In this document: piece after piece, positions 25,255 to 33,592 of the stretch
How positions within the stretch are numbered: position 1 is the first letter of the stretch
Layout of the letters: each line of letters begins with the position of its first letter
Assembly: GCF_001421435.1 (NCBI RefSeq)
Contig: NZ_LMKA01000001.1
Coordinates: 241,836-305,835 of the forward strand
Direction of reading: 5' to 3'
Source of the DNA: Chryseobacterium sp. Leaf201
Lineage (GTDB): Bacteria > Bacteroidota > Bacteroidia > Flavobacteriales > Weeksellaceae
DNA length: 64,000 bases
Position numbers and translations under genes: made by a program
Notes under the pieces: model-generated
Told to the model about the DNA's origin: nothing
What the model saw: the letters and a program-made list of their open reading frames with translations, nothing else
Database searches by the model: none

Positions 25255-27402
25255 ATGGCAATTTTAGGACAAATTAGGAGTAGGCCCTGGCTTTTGATGG
25301 GAGTAATTGCACTGGCGCTTTTGGCGTTCCTTGTAAACCCCGAAAGTATCGATAAGGTTTTTGGTAAAAATCCTGATGTTTTAGGAAAAGTGAATGGTGA
25401 GAAAATTACCCGTGAGGAGTTTAATGACCAGCTTTTCGTATTACAGCAACAGGCAGACCAGCAGGGTCAGCCGAAAACAGGGCTTGAAGAACAGGCCTGG
25501 CAGTTGCTTGTGCAGTCTAAACTGATCAAGCAGCAATTTGAAAAAATGGGCTTCGAAATGACGGAGGATTATTTCTGGAATCAGCTTCAGTATGATCAGA
25601 TGTTTGCTCAGCAGAAGCAGTTTTTCGACGAAAAAGGCAATTTCAAAACTCAGGAGCTTAAAAAACAGATAGAGGAAATGAAGGCAGCTTCGCCGGAAGG
25701 GTACAACCAATGGCTGAAAACCAGAAAATCAATCGAATACAGATTGATGGCAAGACAGGTATTTGCCAATATTTCTATAGGGATCACTACCGGTAAAAAA
25801 GAAGCTGAAGAATTAATGAAGCAGAGAGATCAGCTGGCGGATATCGATTTTGTAAAAATTGATTATGCAGCTTACCTTCAGAAAAACAATATCAAAGTAA
25901 CCACTGAAGATCTGGCAAACTATATCAAGCAGCATCCGGTAATGTTCAAAGCGGAAGCGAGCAGGAATATTGGAGTGGTTTATTTCCCATCTCAGCCGAG
26001 TGCAGCAGATGATGCAGCAGCTCAGAAAGAAATCAACAAACTGTTTTCAGGAGGAACTGATGCCAGCGGCGGGACAGAAAATTTCCAGAATACCAAAAAC
26101 GACTCTATGTTCGTAATGGCCAATTCTGATATGCCTTTCAACGCACAGTACATGAGTCCGGGCCAATTGCCACAGACCATCCAGGCGCAGGTTCCGACTG
26201 CCGCTGTAGGACAGGTTTTCGGGCCTTACAAAGAACAGAACTTCTATGTGGTTTCTAAGCTTTTGGATAAAAAGACTTCAGATTCTACATTGTCAAGACA
26301 TATTCTGATTGCCTTTAAAGGCAGCCCTGCAGGAGAAGGGGTTACAAGGTCTAAAGAAGCCGCTAAAAAACTTGCGGATTCTATCGGAGCTGCTGTAAAA
26401 GCCAATCCTGCTAAATTCACAGAGTTCCTTAAATTATCAAATGACCCAAGTTCTGCTGCACAGGGCGGAAGCTTAGGATGGACAACCCCGGAAACACCTT
26501 TTGTTCCTGAATTCTTAACGTATCTGGCAAACAATCCTAAAGGAGCGACAGGCGTAGTGGAAACTCAGTTCGGTTACCACATCATCAATATTGAAGATAA
26601 AAAAGCCGGAGCCATGAGCTATAAAGTGGCCAACTTGGTAAAAGCGGTGAAGCCGTCTGATGCTACGGAAGCTGAAACGGATAAAAAAGCAAGACGTTTT
26701 ATCCAGCAGGTTCAGGGGAAATCTTTCAACGATTTCGTGAACATTGCTAAAAAAGGAAACTACCAGTTCTCTAATCCTAAGCAGGCGAAGAGATTCGACG
26801 GACAGATTCAGGGATTGGGGACAGAAAAAGACGGGGAAATCTTAGCCTGGGCTTTTGATAAGAAAAGAGAAAAAGGAGATACCGAATTCTTTACGGTTGA
26901 AGGTACGGGAGATAAAATTGTAGTTTACCTGAACGGTAAGCAGGAGAAAGGAAGTGCAGATCCTGAATCGGTAAGAGATCAGATCGAAATTGTGGTTAAG
27001 AATAAACTTGCCGCAAAACAGATTACTGAAAAAATCGGTAAAGCAGGCAGCCTTGATCAGATTGCCAAGCAGTTCGCCACCACAAAACAGTCGGCACAGG
27101 TTAACTTATTGAATCCTTCAGTGGCAGGCGCAATGGAGCCGAAAGTTGCAGGTGCAGCATTCGGGGTTCAGAAAGGCAAGCTTTCCAATCCTGTTGAAGG
27201 CGGAACCGGTGTTTACGTACTGATCAAAAAGAATGAAACAATAAACAAACAGCCTGGAGACCTTAAACAGTTCACGGAATCTGTTACCCAGAGAAACGGA
27301 GGAATGTTCGGACAGGCCTGGTTGAAGAGCTTACAGGATAATTCTGATATTGATGACTACAGAATTGAGATCTGGAATAAAGCAGGTGCTCAGCAACAAT
27401 AA
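25255..27402 (+). CDS. PpiD/SurA-like peptidylprolyl isomerase
   Basis: 715 residues. A single N-terminal membrane anchor (about 12-30), a SurA-type N-domain (VNGEKITREEFND near 46), and parvulin-type rotamase repeats: a canonical one starting SRHILIAFKGSP (about 348) with GGSLGWTTPETPFVPEF, and flanking degenerate ones. The long Ala/Lys-rich C-terminal part continues the PpiD pattern. It folds proteins leaving the Sec translocon on the periplasmic side. Divergent from lon, another quality-control gene; own terminator at 27424. Confidence 0.9.
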   Translation: MAILGQIRSRPWLLMGVIALALLAFLVNPESIDKVFGKNPDVLGKVNGEKITREEFNDQLFVLQQQADQQGQPKTGLEEQAWQLLVQSKLIKQQFEKMGFEMTEDYFWNQLQYDQMFAQQKQFFDEKGNFKTQELKKQIEEMKAASPEGYNQWLKTRKSIEYRLMARQVFANISIGITTGKKEAEELMKQRDQLADIDFVKIDYAAYLQKNNIKVTTEDLANYIKQHPVMFKAEASRNIGVVYFPSQPSAADDAAAQKEINKLFSGGTDASGGTENFQNTKNDSMFVMANSDMPFNAQYMSPGQLPQTIQAQVPTAAVGQVFGPYKEQNFYVVSKLLDKKTSDSTLSRHILIAFKGSPAGEGVTRSKEAAKKLADSIGAAVKANPAKFTEFLKLSNDPSSAAQGGSLGWTTPETPFVPEFLTYLANNPKGATGVVETQFGYHIINIEDKKAGAMSYKVANLVKAVKPSDATEAETDKKARRFIQQVQGKSFNDFVNIAKKGNYQFSNPKQAKRFDGQIQGLGTEKDGEILAWAFDKKREKGDTEFFTVEGTGDKIVVYLNGKQEKGSADPESVRDQIEIVVKNKLAAKQITEKIGKAGSLDQIAKQFATTKQSAQVNLLNPSVAGAMEPKVAGAAFGVQKGKLSNPVEGGTGVYVLIKKNETINKQPGDLKQFTESVTQRNGGMFGQAWLKSLQDNSDIDDYRIEIWNKAGAQQQ

Positions 27403-27423
27403 AAGATTATTTTTAATAAAGAT

Positions 27424-27453
27424 AAAAAGCGGCAAAGTTTTTGCCGCTTTTTT
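27424..27453. terminator. Intrinsic terminator of the foldase gene
   Basis: AAAAAGCGGCAAA (27424-27436) pairs with TTTGCCGCTTTTT across a 3-nt loop; the T-run continues to about 27454. Confidence 0.9.
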
Positions 27454-27499
27454 TGTGTTTAACACAGAGCATTACAAAAAAACATTAATTTAAATGTAG

Positions 27500-27507
27500 T
27501 ATATTTG
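27500..27507 (+). promoter_or_regulatory. -7 promoter box of the MCE gene
   Basis: TATATTTG, followed by C, is a full match to TAnnTTTG, 21 bp before the GTG start at 27529. No -33 TTG at the right distance. Confidence 0.55.
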
Positions 27508-27528
27508 CTCACTAGAAAAATTTAGCAA

Positions 27529-28479
27529 GTGAAGTTCAGTAAAGAATTAAAAGCTGGTGTAATCGCACTTTTAGCCATTGTAGGCTTTGTGGTGCTTTTT
27601 CAGTTCATGAAAGGCAGAAGCCTTTTTACTACCGATAATATATTTTATGCACAATACGATAACGTTGAAGGACTCGCGCAGTCTTCTCCCGTTTCCATCA
27701 ACGGTCTCAAGGTAGGGCAGGTTGATAAAATCATTCCCCATACGTCCAAAGACGGAAAAATCGATTTTCTTGTAAAGATAACAGTGGACAATAATTTTGA
27801 ATTTTCAAAAAATTCAACACTGGAAATTTTTGAACCGGGACTGATGTCTGGGAAAGAAATGAGGATTAACCTGATGTACGGAGGTCCGACGGCAAAAGAT
27901 GGTGATACCTTAAAAGGAGCTTTCAAGCTGGGGACTTTAGGAAGTCTTTCCTCTCAGGTAGGCCCTGTTAAAGACCAGTTGCAGACCGTTTTATACCGTG
28001 TTGATTCTTTAATGTCAAGTGCCAACCAGGTGGTAAATGCCCAGAACAGAGAAGAAATAAGGCTGTTGCTGTCTAACCTTAATAAAACGGTAAGTGCTTT
28101 ACAGACTACTGCAGGAAATATCAATTCACTGGTAGGTCATAATGATCCTAAACTTCAGAAAGTACTGGATGATGCCAGCCTTACGATGCAGAGCGGTAAA
28201 GTTACCCTTGATAAATACGGTAACCTCGCAGAAAGTATAGATACCCAGAAACTGAATGCTACTATTGCCAATCTTGACAACACGGTTGGAAAGCTGAACC
28301 AGGTAATTTCCGGGATTGATAACGGCCAGGGAAGCTTAGGTAAAATAATGAAAGATGATCAGCTTTACAATAACCTGAATGCTGCATCTACCAACCTGAA
28401 TACCCTGCTTGAAGATGTAAAAGCAAATCCTAAGCGATACGTGAACTTCTCGGTTTTCGGCAAGAATTCTAAAGAATAA
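27529..28479 (+). CDS. MCE-domain (MlaD-like) lipid-binding protein
   Basis: 316 residues, starting with GTG. One N-terminal membrane helix (about 8-25), then the MCE domain (about 37-120: YDNVEGLAQSSPVSINGLKVGQV) and a long alpha-helical tail (about 135-310). MCE proteins form hexameric rings or tubes that carry phospholipids between membranes, fed by MlaE/MlaF-type transporters. The only mlaE-mlaF genes in the window are 14 kb away on the other strand. It is followed at 10 bp by an iron-sulfur membrane protein gene, probably the same transcript. Confidence 0.9.
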   Translation: MKFSKELKAGVIALLAIVGFVVLFQFMKGRSLFTTDNIFYAQYDNVEGLAQSSPVSINGLKVGQVDKIIPHTSKDGKIDFLVKITVDNNFEFSKNSTLEIFEPGLMSGKEMRINLMYGGPTAKDGDTLKGAFKLGTLGSLSSQVGPVKDQLQTVLYRVDSLMSSANQVVNAQNREEIRLLLSNLNKTVSALQTTAGNINSLVGHNDPKLQKVLDDASLTMQSGKVTLDKYGNLAESIDTQKLNATIANLDNTVGKLNQVISGIDNGQGSLGKIMKDDQLYNNLNAASTNLNTLLEDVKANPKRYVNFSVFGKNSKE

Positions 28480-28489
28480 CCTCTACGGT

Positions 28490-29827
28490 ATGCAATATAT
28501 CAGTACTATTATTTTTCTTATTTTATTAGTGGCAGGTTTCGGCCTGTTTGCAAAAAGCCTGCAGAAAATTTACAGAAATATCAGGCTGGGCCGGGAAATC
28601 GACCGGACCGACAGAAAAGGGGAGCGTTGGGGAACCATGGCCAGAGTAGCAATGGGCCAGAGCAAAATGGTGAAACGCCCGATTGCCGGAATTTTACACC
28701 TTTTCGTATATGTAGGATTCATCATCATCAATATAGAACTTATTGAAATCATTATTGACGGGATCTTCGGAACCCACAGATTTCTTTTCTCTATCTTCGG
28801 AAGTGGTTCTTACAGTTTCTTTACAGCAACGTTAGAGGTTCTTGCATTGCTGGTAATCATCGGCGTGGTGCTGTTTTTTATCCGCAGAAATTTTTACGGA
28901 GTAAAAAGACTGACCATGAAAGAACTTTTCGGATGGCCGAAACAGGATGCCAACTGGATTTTAATTATTGAGTTTGCTTTAATGATGGCTTTCTTTATGA
29001 TGAATGCTTCAGATTCTATCTTACAGATGAGAGGGGCAGAAGGTTTTCACCAGGCAGGATCTTTTCCCATCAGTCAGATGATCTTTGTTCCGTTTTTGGA
29101 AATTTTCAGCTTTGATAATGGGTTTTTGATTTTTACGGAGCGGGCCGCATGGTGGTTTCACTTTGTAGGAATTCTGTTCTTCATGAATTACCTTTATTAT
29201 TCCAAACATTTACATATTATATTGGCTTTTCCAAGCACATGGTTTGCAAACCTTGAGAAAAAAGGGAAATTCAATAACCTGGAATCTGTTACCAAGGAAA
29301 TTAAGCTGATGATGGATCCGAATGCTGATCCTTATGCTGCACCTGCAGAAGGTGAGGCAGAAGCTCCTTCAAAATTCGGTGCAGAAGATGTATTTGACCT
29401 TAACCAGGTTCAGCTGCTGAATGCGTATTCTTGTACGGAATGCGGACGTTGTACCGCTGTCTGTCCTGCTAATATTACCGGTAAAAAACTTTCCCCAAGA
29501 CTGATTTTAATGAAAACCAGGGACCGTCTGGAAGAAGTGGGAAGAAATATCGATAAGAACGGTAAATTTGAAGACGACGGTAAAAAACTCCTCAACGATT
29601 ATATTACCAAAGAAGAGCTTTGGGCCTGTACCACATGTAATGCCTGTACAGAAGCGTGTCCTGTGTTGTTAGATCCGCTTTCCATCATTTTTGATATGAG
29701 AAGATTCCTGGTTATGGAGCAGTCTGCTGCACCGCAGGAACTCAATCTGATGATGACGAATGTAGAAAACAATGCTGCTCCGTGGCAGTATAATCAGGCA
29801 GACCGTCTGAAATGGGCAAATGACTAA
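28490..29827 (+). CDS. Membrane iron-sulfur oxidoreductase (HdrC/NarI-like)
   Basis: 445 residues. The N-terminal part has about five to six membrane helices of the nitrate-reductase gamma type (about 3-20, 65-90, 105-127, 155-175, 220-240). The soluble C-terminus carries two [4Fe-4S] motifs: CTECGRCTAVCP (about 311-322) and CTTCNACTEACP (about 379-390). It likely passes electrons between quinones and the partner encoded at 29894, which has CCG-type cysteine motifs. Donor and acceptor are unknown. 10 bp after the MCE gene. Confidence 0.88.
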   Translation: MQYISTIIFLILLVAGFGLFAKSLQKIYRNIRLGREIDRTDRKGERWGTMARVAMGQSKMVKRPIAGILHLFVYVGFIIINIELIEIIIDGIFGTHRFLFSIFGSGSYSFFTATLEVLALLVIIGVVLFFIRRNFYGVKRLTMKELFGWPKQDANWILIIEFALMMAFFMMNASDSILQMRGAEGFHQAGSFPISQMIFVPFLEIFSFDNGFLIFTERAAWWFHFVGILFFMNYLYYSKHLHIILAFPSTWFANLEKKGKFNNLESVTKEIKLMMDPNADPYAAPAEGEAEAPSKFGAEDVFDLNQVQLLNAYSCTECGRCTAVCPANITGKKLSPRLILMKTRDRLEEVGRNIDKNGKFEDDGKKLLNDYITKEELWACTTCNACTEACPVLLDPLSIIFDMRRFLVMEQSAAPQELNLMMTNVENNAAPWQYNQADRLKWAND

Positions 29828-29893
29828 TTAATATATAATGTAACAATGTAAAGATTAACTGATACATTGGGATATTGATAAACTGAAAATCAA

Positions 29894-30679
29894 ATGGATT
29901 TCAATATAAAAACCATGGCAGAATACGCTGCCGAAGGAAAAGCACCGGAAGTTTTATTCTGGGTAGGCTGTGCCGGAAGTTTCGATGACCGTGCTAAAAA
30001 AATCACGAAAGCATTCTGCAAAATACTGAATAAAATTGGGGTGGAGTTTGCTGTTTTAGGACAGGAAGAAAGCTGTACGGGAGATCCTGCCAAGCGTGCC
30101 GGAAATGAATTTGTATTCCAGATGATGGCCTTAACAAATATTGAAGTGCTGAATGCCTACGAAGTTAAAAAAATCGTTACGGCCTGTCCGCACTGTTTCA
30201 ATACCCTGAAGAATGAATATCCAAGCCTGGGCGGACATTACGAAGTGCTCCATCATACCCAGTTTCTTAAAAACTTAATGGAAGAAGGCCGCCTGAAGAT
30301 TGAAGGAGGTGCTTTCAGAGGTAAAAAGATCACTTTTCATGATCCATGCTATCTGGGAAGAGCGAATAATGAATATGAAGCGCCGCGTATGCTGCTTGAA
30401 AAGCTTGATGCCGAGCTTGTGGAAATGAAGCGTTGCAAAACCAATGGTCTTTGCTGTGGTGCCGGTGGTGCGCAGATGTTTAAAGAACCGGAAAAAGGGG
30501 ACAAAGACGTAAATATTGAAAGAACAGAAGAAGCATTGTCTTTTGAGCCTAAAGTTATTGCAACAGGCTGTCCGTTCTGTAATACCATGTTAACAGACGG
30601 AGTAAAACATTTCAATAAAAATACAGAGGTTGCCGTAAAAGATATCGTAGAGCTTTTGGCAGAAGCTGAAGATTTATAG
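29894..30679 (+). CDS. CCG-domain (HdrB-like) Fe-S oxidoreductase subunit
   Basis: 261 residues, soluble. Cysteine-rich CCG-type motifs are seen: WVGCAGSFDD near 23, TACPHCFNTLKNEYP near 96-110, FHDPCYLGR near 151, and the LCCGAGGAQMF motif near 189-199 with TGCPFCNTM near 221. These bind an unusual iron-sulfur cluster in heterodisulfide reductase B and in lactate and glycolate oxidase subunits. The two genes form a HdrBC-like pair (66-bp gap). Natural substrate unknown. Confidence 0.88.
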   Translation: MDFNIKTMAEYAAEGKAPEVLFWVGCAGSFDDRAKKITKAFCKILNKIGVEFAVLGQEESCTGDPAKRAGNEFVFQMMALTNIEVLNAYEVKKIVTACPHCFNTLKNEYPSLGGHYEVLHHTQFLKNLMEEGRLKIEGGAFRGKKITFHDPCYLGRANNEYEAPRMLLEKLDAELVEMKRCKTNGLCCGAGGAQMFKEPEKGDKDVNIERTEEALSFEPKVIATGCPFCNTMLTDGVKHFNKNTEVAVKDIVELLAEAEDL

Positions 30680-30709
30680 ATAATAATAAATCTTAACGAT
30701 TAATACCCC

Positions 30710-31849
30710 ATGAAAACAAAGTGGAGGCTTTCTTTTTTTATTGTAGTTATTACTATCATTGCTCTTAGCGTCTGGAACTATAAAAACAGGATTTTCGACT
30801 GGGATATGCCGGGATATATCGGTTGTTTATATACCTGGAAATATCCGGGTGATCCGGATAAAGTCCGTACACTTACCTATACTCAAATCCGGAAAGAAGC
30901 ACCGGAACTGCAGTATAAAGATATTCTCGGCATTCTGAAACCCGCTGACAAAGCACGTCAGGCTTTTGCCAATAATACCAAGGCATTCAGTGAACAGTTG
31001 CCTTATTTCCAGATCAAAGTCGGATATAATCTTGCTGTTTCAGCATTATATGGGATCGGTCTCACATCTCCAAAATCGGTACTGATGTTAAGCATCATTT
31101 CTTATCTTATTTCAGGATTGCTGTTTTTTTACATATTGAAAATTACTTTTCCCGAAAATTATCTTCTGGCAGGAATGATAACGGTTGGTGTTATGATTTT
31201 ACCACCTATGACCTACATGTCGAGAATCTCAACACCCGATATGTTCATCTTTCAGTTTTTAATGGTCTTTATGATCGGATTGCTTCAGAAATGGAAACCG
31301 TGGCTGATGTTTCTGATTTTATTCGCCATTATTTTTATCAGGCCGGATTATATTCCACTTACTTTAAGCTATCTGGCTGTTAAGGGTTTATATGAATATT
31401 ATAAAACAAAAAAGCTGGATTTCAGTTTTGCATTTCAGGGTTTTATTCTTTTGGTTCTTTATATGGTTATCATTAAAGTCTGTCATTATCCGGGATGGAA
31501 ACATCTTTTTTACGATACCTTTATTTACAGGCGCCATTTTATATCCGGACCGCCGCCTGATTTCAGTATAAAAGAATATTTTGAAATTTTTTTCCAGAAA
31601 ATTATCTATTTTAAAAAAGTAACACTCACATCCGTGGTATTGGTAGGATTGACATTCTTGTGCTCAAAAGATCCGTGGATAAGAATTTGTTCTTTGCTGA
31701 TTTTCGCCAATATTTATGTTAAGTTCATATTTTTCCCGCATTCATCAGGGCTGAGATTCTTCTTCGGGTTTATCATGATGCTTTTTGTGGTATTTCTTTG
31801 GGCGGCAGGAAAAAGATACAATGATTCCAGACTCAGGAAAATTCCGTAA
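30710..31849 (+). CDS. Polytopic membrane protein of unknown function
   Basis: 379 residues with about nine membrane helices; the first is at 7-23, followed by a soluble loop (about 25-105). The loop holds the acidic/aromatic FDWDMPGYIG and many charged residues, which resembles the first periplasmic loop of GT-C glycosyltransferases and EpsG-like proteins, but I cannot make a firm assignment. It lies 31 bp after the Fe-S pair and 25 bp before the next gene. The glycosyltransferase and flippase downstream make a polysaccharide role plausible. Confidence 0.7.
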   Translation: MKTKWRLSFFIVVITIIALSVWNYKNRIFDWDMPGYIGCLYTWKYPGDPDKVRTLTYTQIRKEAPELQYKDILGILKPADKARQAFANNTKAFSEQLPYFQIKVGYNLAVSALYGIGLTSPKSVLMLSIISYLISGLLFFYILKITFPENYLLAGMITVGVMILPPMTYMSRISTPDMFIFQFLMVFMIGLLQKWKPWLMFLILFAIIFIRPDYIPLTLSYLAVKGLYEYYKTKKLDFSFAFQGFILLVLYMVIIKVCHYPGWKHLFYDTFIYRRHFISGPPPDFSIKEYFEIFFQKIIYFKKVTLTSVVLVGLTFLCSKDPWIRICSLLIFANIYVKFIFFPHSSGLRFFFGFIMMLFVVFLWAAGKRYNDSRLRKIP

Positions 31850-31873
31850 TTTTATACTTTAAATTTATCAGGA

Positions 31874-32362
31874 ATGAAGATTGAAGAATCAAACATAGTA
31901 GAAACCAACGATTACAGGGTTATCATATATCCGGCATCCAGGCCGCTGGAGACAAAAGAAGCAAAAGCAATTACGGAAAAGCTTTTTGACTTCCTGGCAA
32001 GCTGGGCAGCTCATGGAAAACCGCTTTCGTCATCTTTTAAGATTGAGAAAAATCAGTTCATCATTATTTGTGTGGACGAAGAGAAAGAAATGGCTTCCGG
32101 ATGCAGTATTGATGCGTTGGGCAAAGTAATGAGAGAAATTGATGGGGAATACCAGCTTGGCTTGTTCGACAGAATGAAAGCCTGTTTTATTGAAAACGAT
32201 GAAGTAAAAACGCTTAAGCTTATTGATTTTAAAAGTAAAGTAAGAAGCGGTGAAATTTCCCGGGACATTCAGGTATTTGATTTTTCAAAGAATACCTATC
32301 TGGAATTTATAGGAAATTTTCTTTTACCTTTTGAAAGGAGCTGGGCAGCTTCCATCAAATAA
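31874..32362 (+). CDS. Conserved protein of unknown function
   Basis: 162 residues, soluble, with no signal peptide. Mixed alpha/beta composition: VIIYPASRPL near 17, FIIICVDEEKEM near 65, and a C-terminal YLEFIGNFLLPFERSWAASIK. I recall proteins of this kind in Flavobacteriia that carry an ABC-transporter ATPase label, but there is no Walker A, Walker B or signature motif, so that label would be wrong. A terminator (32384) follows. Confidence 0.7.
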   Translation: MKIEESNIVETNDYRVIIYPASRPLETKEAKAITEKLFDFLASWAAHGKPLSSSFKIEKNQFIIICVDEEKEMASGCSIDALGKVMREIDGEYQLGLFDRMKACFIENDEVKTLKLIDFKSKVRSGEISRDIQVFDFSKNTYLEFIGNFLLPFERSWAASIK

Positions 32363-32383
32363 TTAACAGATATGAATAAAAAT

Positions 32384-32409
32384 AAAAGTGGAGCAGTCCA
32401 CTTTTTTTT
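32384..32409 (+). terminator. Intrinsic terminator at 32.4 kb
   Basis: AAAAGTGGA (32384-32392), loop GCAG, TCCACTTTT plus a T-run to 32409. The next promoter box begins only 9 bp later. Confidence 0.9.
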
Positions 32410-32417
32410 GCTTTAAG

Positions 32418-32425
32418 TATATTTG
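32418..32425 (+). promoter_or_regulatory. -7 promoter box of the glycosyltransferase-flippase pair
   Basis: TATATTTG, followed by C, matches TAnnTTTG. It overlaps an upstream TTG codon of the glycosyltransferase frame, so that codon cannot be the start; the ATG at 32456 fits. Confidence 0.6.
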
Positions 32426-32455
32426 CAACGTTTTGATCCTGAAATTCTGAAAAAG

Positions 32456-33592
32456 ATGCCTGAAATCCTGTTTTTAACAACTGCCCACCGATATGATGAT
32501 GACCGGATTTTCTATCATCAGGCAAAAGCCTTAAAGGATCAGGGTCATCAGGTTAAAATATGCAGCCTTTCAGTAGAGTTTCAAGGGAGTGCTGAAGGAA
32601 TTCAAATTGAATCCTTTTCCGTTTTAGATAAAAATACAGAAGAAAAAAAAGCGGTTTTCCAAAAGATTATTGATGAATTTCAGCCGGACTGTATCATCTG
32701 TTCCGAGCCGTTAGCCGTTATTTCTACACGCAAGATCAGGAAAAGTAAAAAGGTAAGTGTTATTTATGATATTACAGAATGGTATCCATCGATGCGGATG
32801 GTTGAAAATTTCTCCTTTCCGTTAAATATTATTCATGCTTTTAAATTTTTTCTGATCCAACTGTATGCGGGTTTCATCAGCACACATTATATTTTCGGTG
32901 AAGACACAAAGAAGTTTCCGCTGGCTTACTTTTTCCCATTCAAAAAATCTGTTGTCTTACCATATTATCCGGATGATATTTATATTCATCAAAAGCATAA
33001 AAAACCGGAGAAAAATAAAATCACCTTATGTTACACAGGTCAGTTTTCTGAAGAAAAAGGAATCGGTAATTTTTTTGCTGCTGCTGACAGGGTAAGGAAG
33101 AAGAGGCCTGAGCTTGATGTCTGCATTCTTTTGATCGGAGGAACCAGAAAAGAAAAAGATGGGAAGTATTTCGCCGAATTAGTTTCTAAGTACCGGTTTG
33201 AAAATATGACCATCGGGAAATCCGCTTCGTTTGAGACTTTTACGGAAGCATATGCTGATGCCAATATCTGTTTTGATTTAAGAGCATTGAATTTTGAAAA
33301 CCACCACTGCCTGCCCATTAAAATATTTTATTATGCAGCTTCCGGAAAGCCTGTAATTTATACGGATCTGAAAGCGATAAGGCAGCATATGAATGTGTCA
33401 GAATTCGGATACCTTGTTGATCCTGAAAATGCTGAAGCCATTGCTGATCTGGTTCTGAATTACGTGGATAATCCTGATCTATATGCACTTCATGCGCAGA
33501 ATGCCAGAACGGAATATGAGAGAAAGTATAACTGGAATATTATTAAAGAATCATTTATAAACTTCGTCGGAAATTCAATAACTCGAAGATGA
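32456..33592 (+). CDS. GT4-type glycosyltransferase
   Basis: 378 residues from Met at 32456. GT-B fold: N-domain starting PEILFLTTAHRYDDDR, ICSEPLAVIST and IYDITEWYP; C-domain with TLCYTGQFSEEKGIGNFFAA and the nucleotide-sugar end HCLPIKIFYYAASGKPVIYTD. The usual EGLPxKxxEY motif reads HCLPIKIFYY, so both Glu of the E-x7-E pair appear replaced. It probably adds a sugar to a surface polysaccharide. It overlaps the flippase gene by 4 bp (ATGA). Confidence 0.85.
   Translation: MPEILFLTTAHRYDDDRIFYHQAKALKDQGHQVKICSLSVEFQGSAEGIQIESFSVLDKNTEEKKAVFQKIIDEFQPDCIICSEPLAVISTRKIRKSKKVSVIYDITEWYPSMRMVENFSFPLNIIHAFKFFLIQLYAGFISTHYIFGEDTKKFPLAYFFPFKKSVVLPYYPDDIYIHQKHKKPEKNKITLCYTGQFSEEKGIGNFFAAADRVRKKRPELDVCILLIGGTRKEKDGKYFAELVSKYRFENMTIGKSASFETFTEAYADANICFDLRALNFENHHCLPIKIFYYAASGKPVIYTDLKAIRQHMNVSEFGYLVDPENAEAIADLVLNYVDNPDLYALHAQNARTEYERKYNWNIIKESFINFVGNSITRR

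Noticed and set aside
31874..32362. ABC transporter ATPase annotation
   Set aside because: No Walker A, Walker B or signature motif is present in the 162 residues.
32423..32455. TTG start for the glycosyltransferase
   Set aside because: The codon is part of the -7 box TATATTTG (32418-32425), so it is upstream of the transcript.
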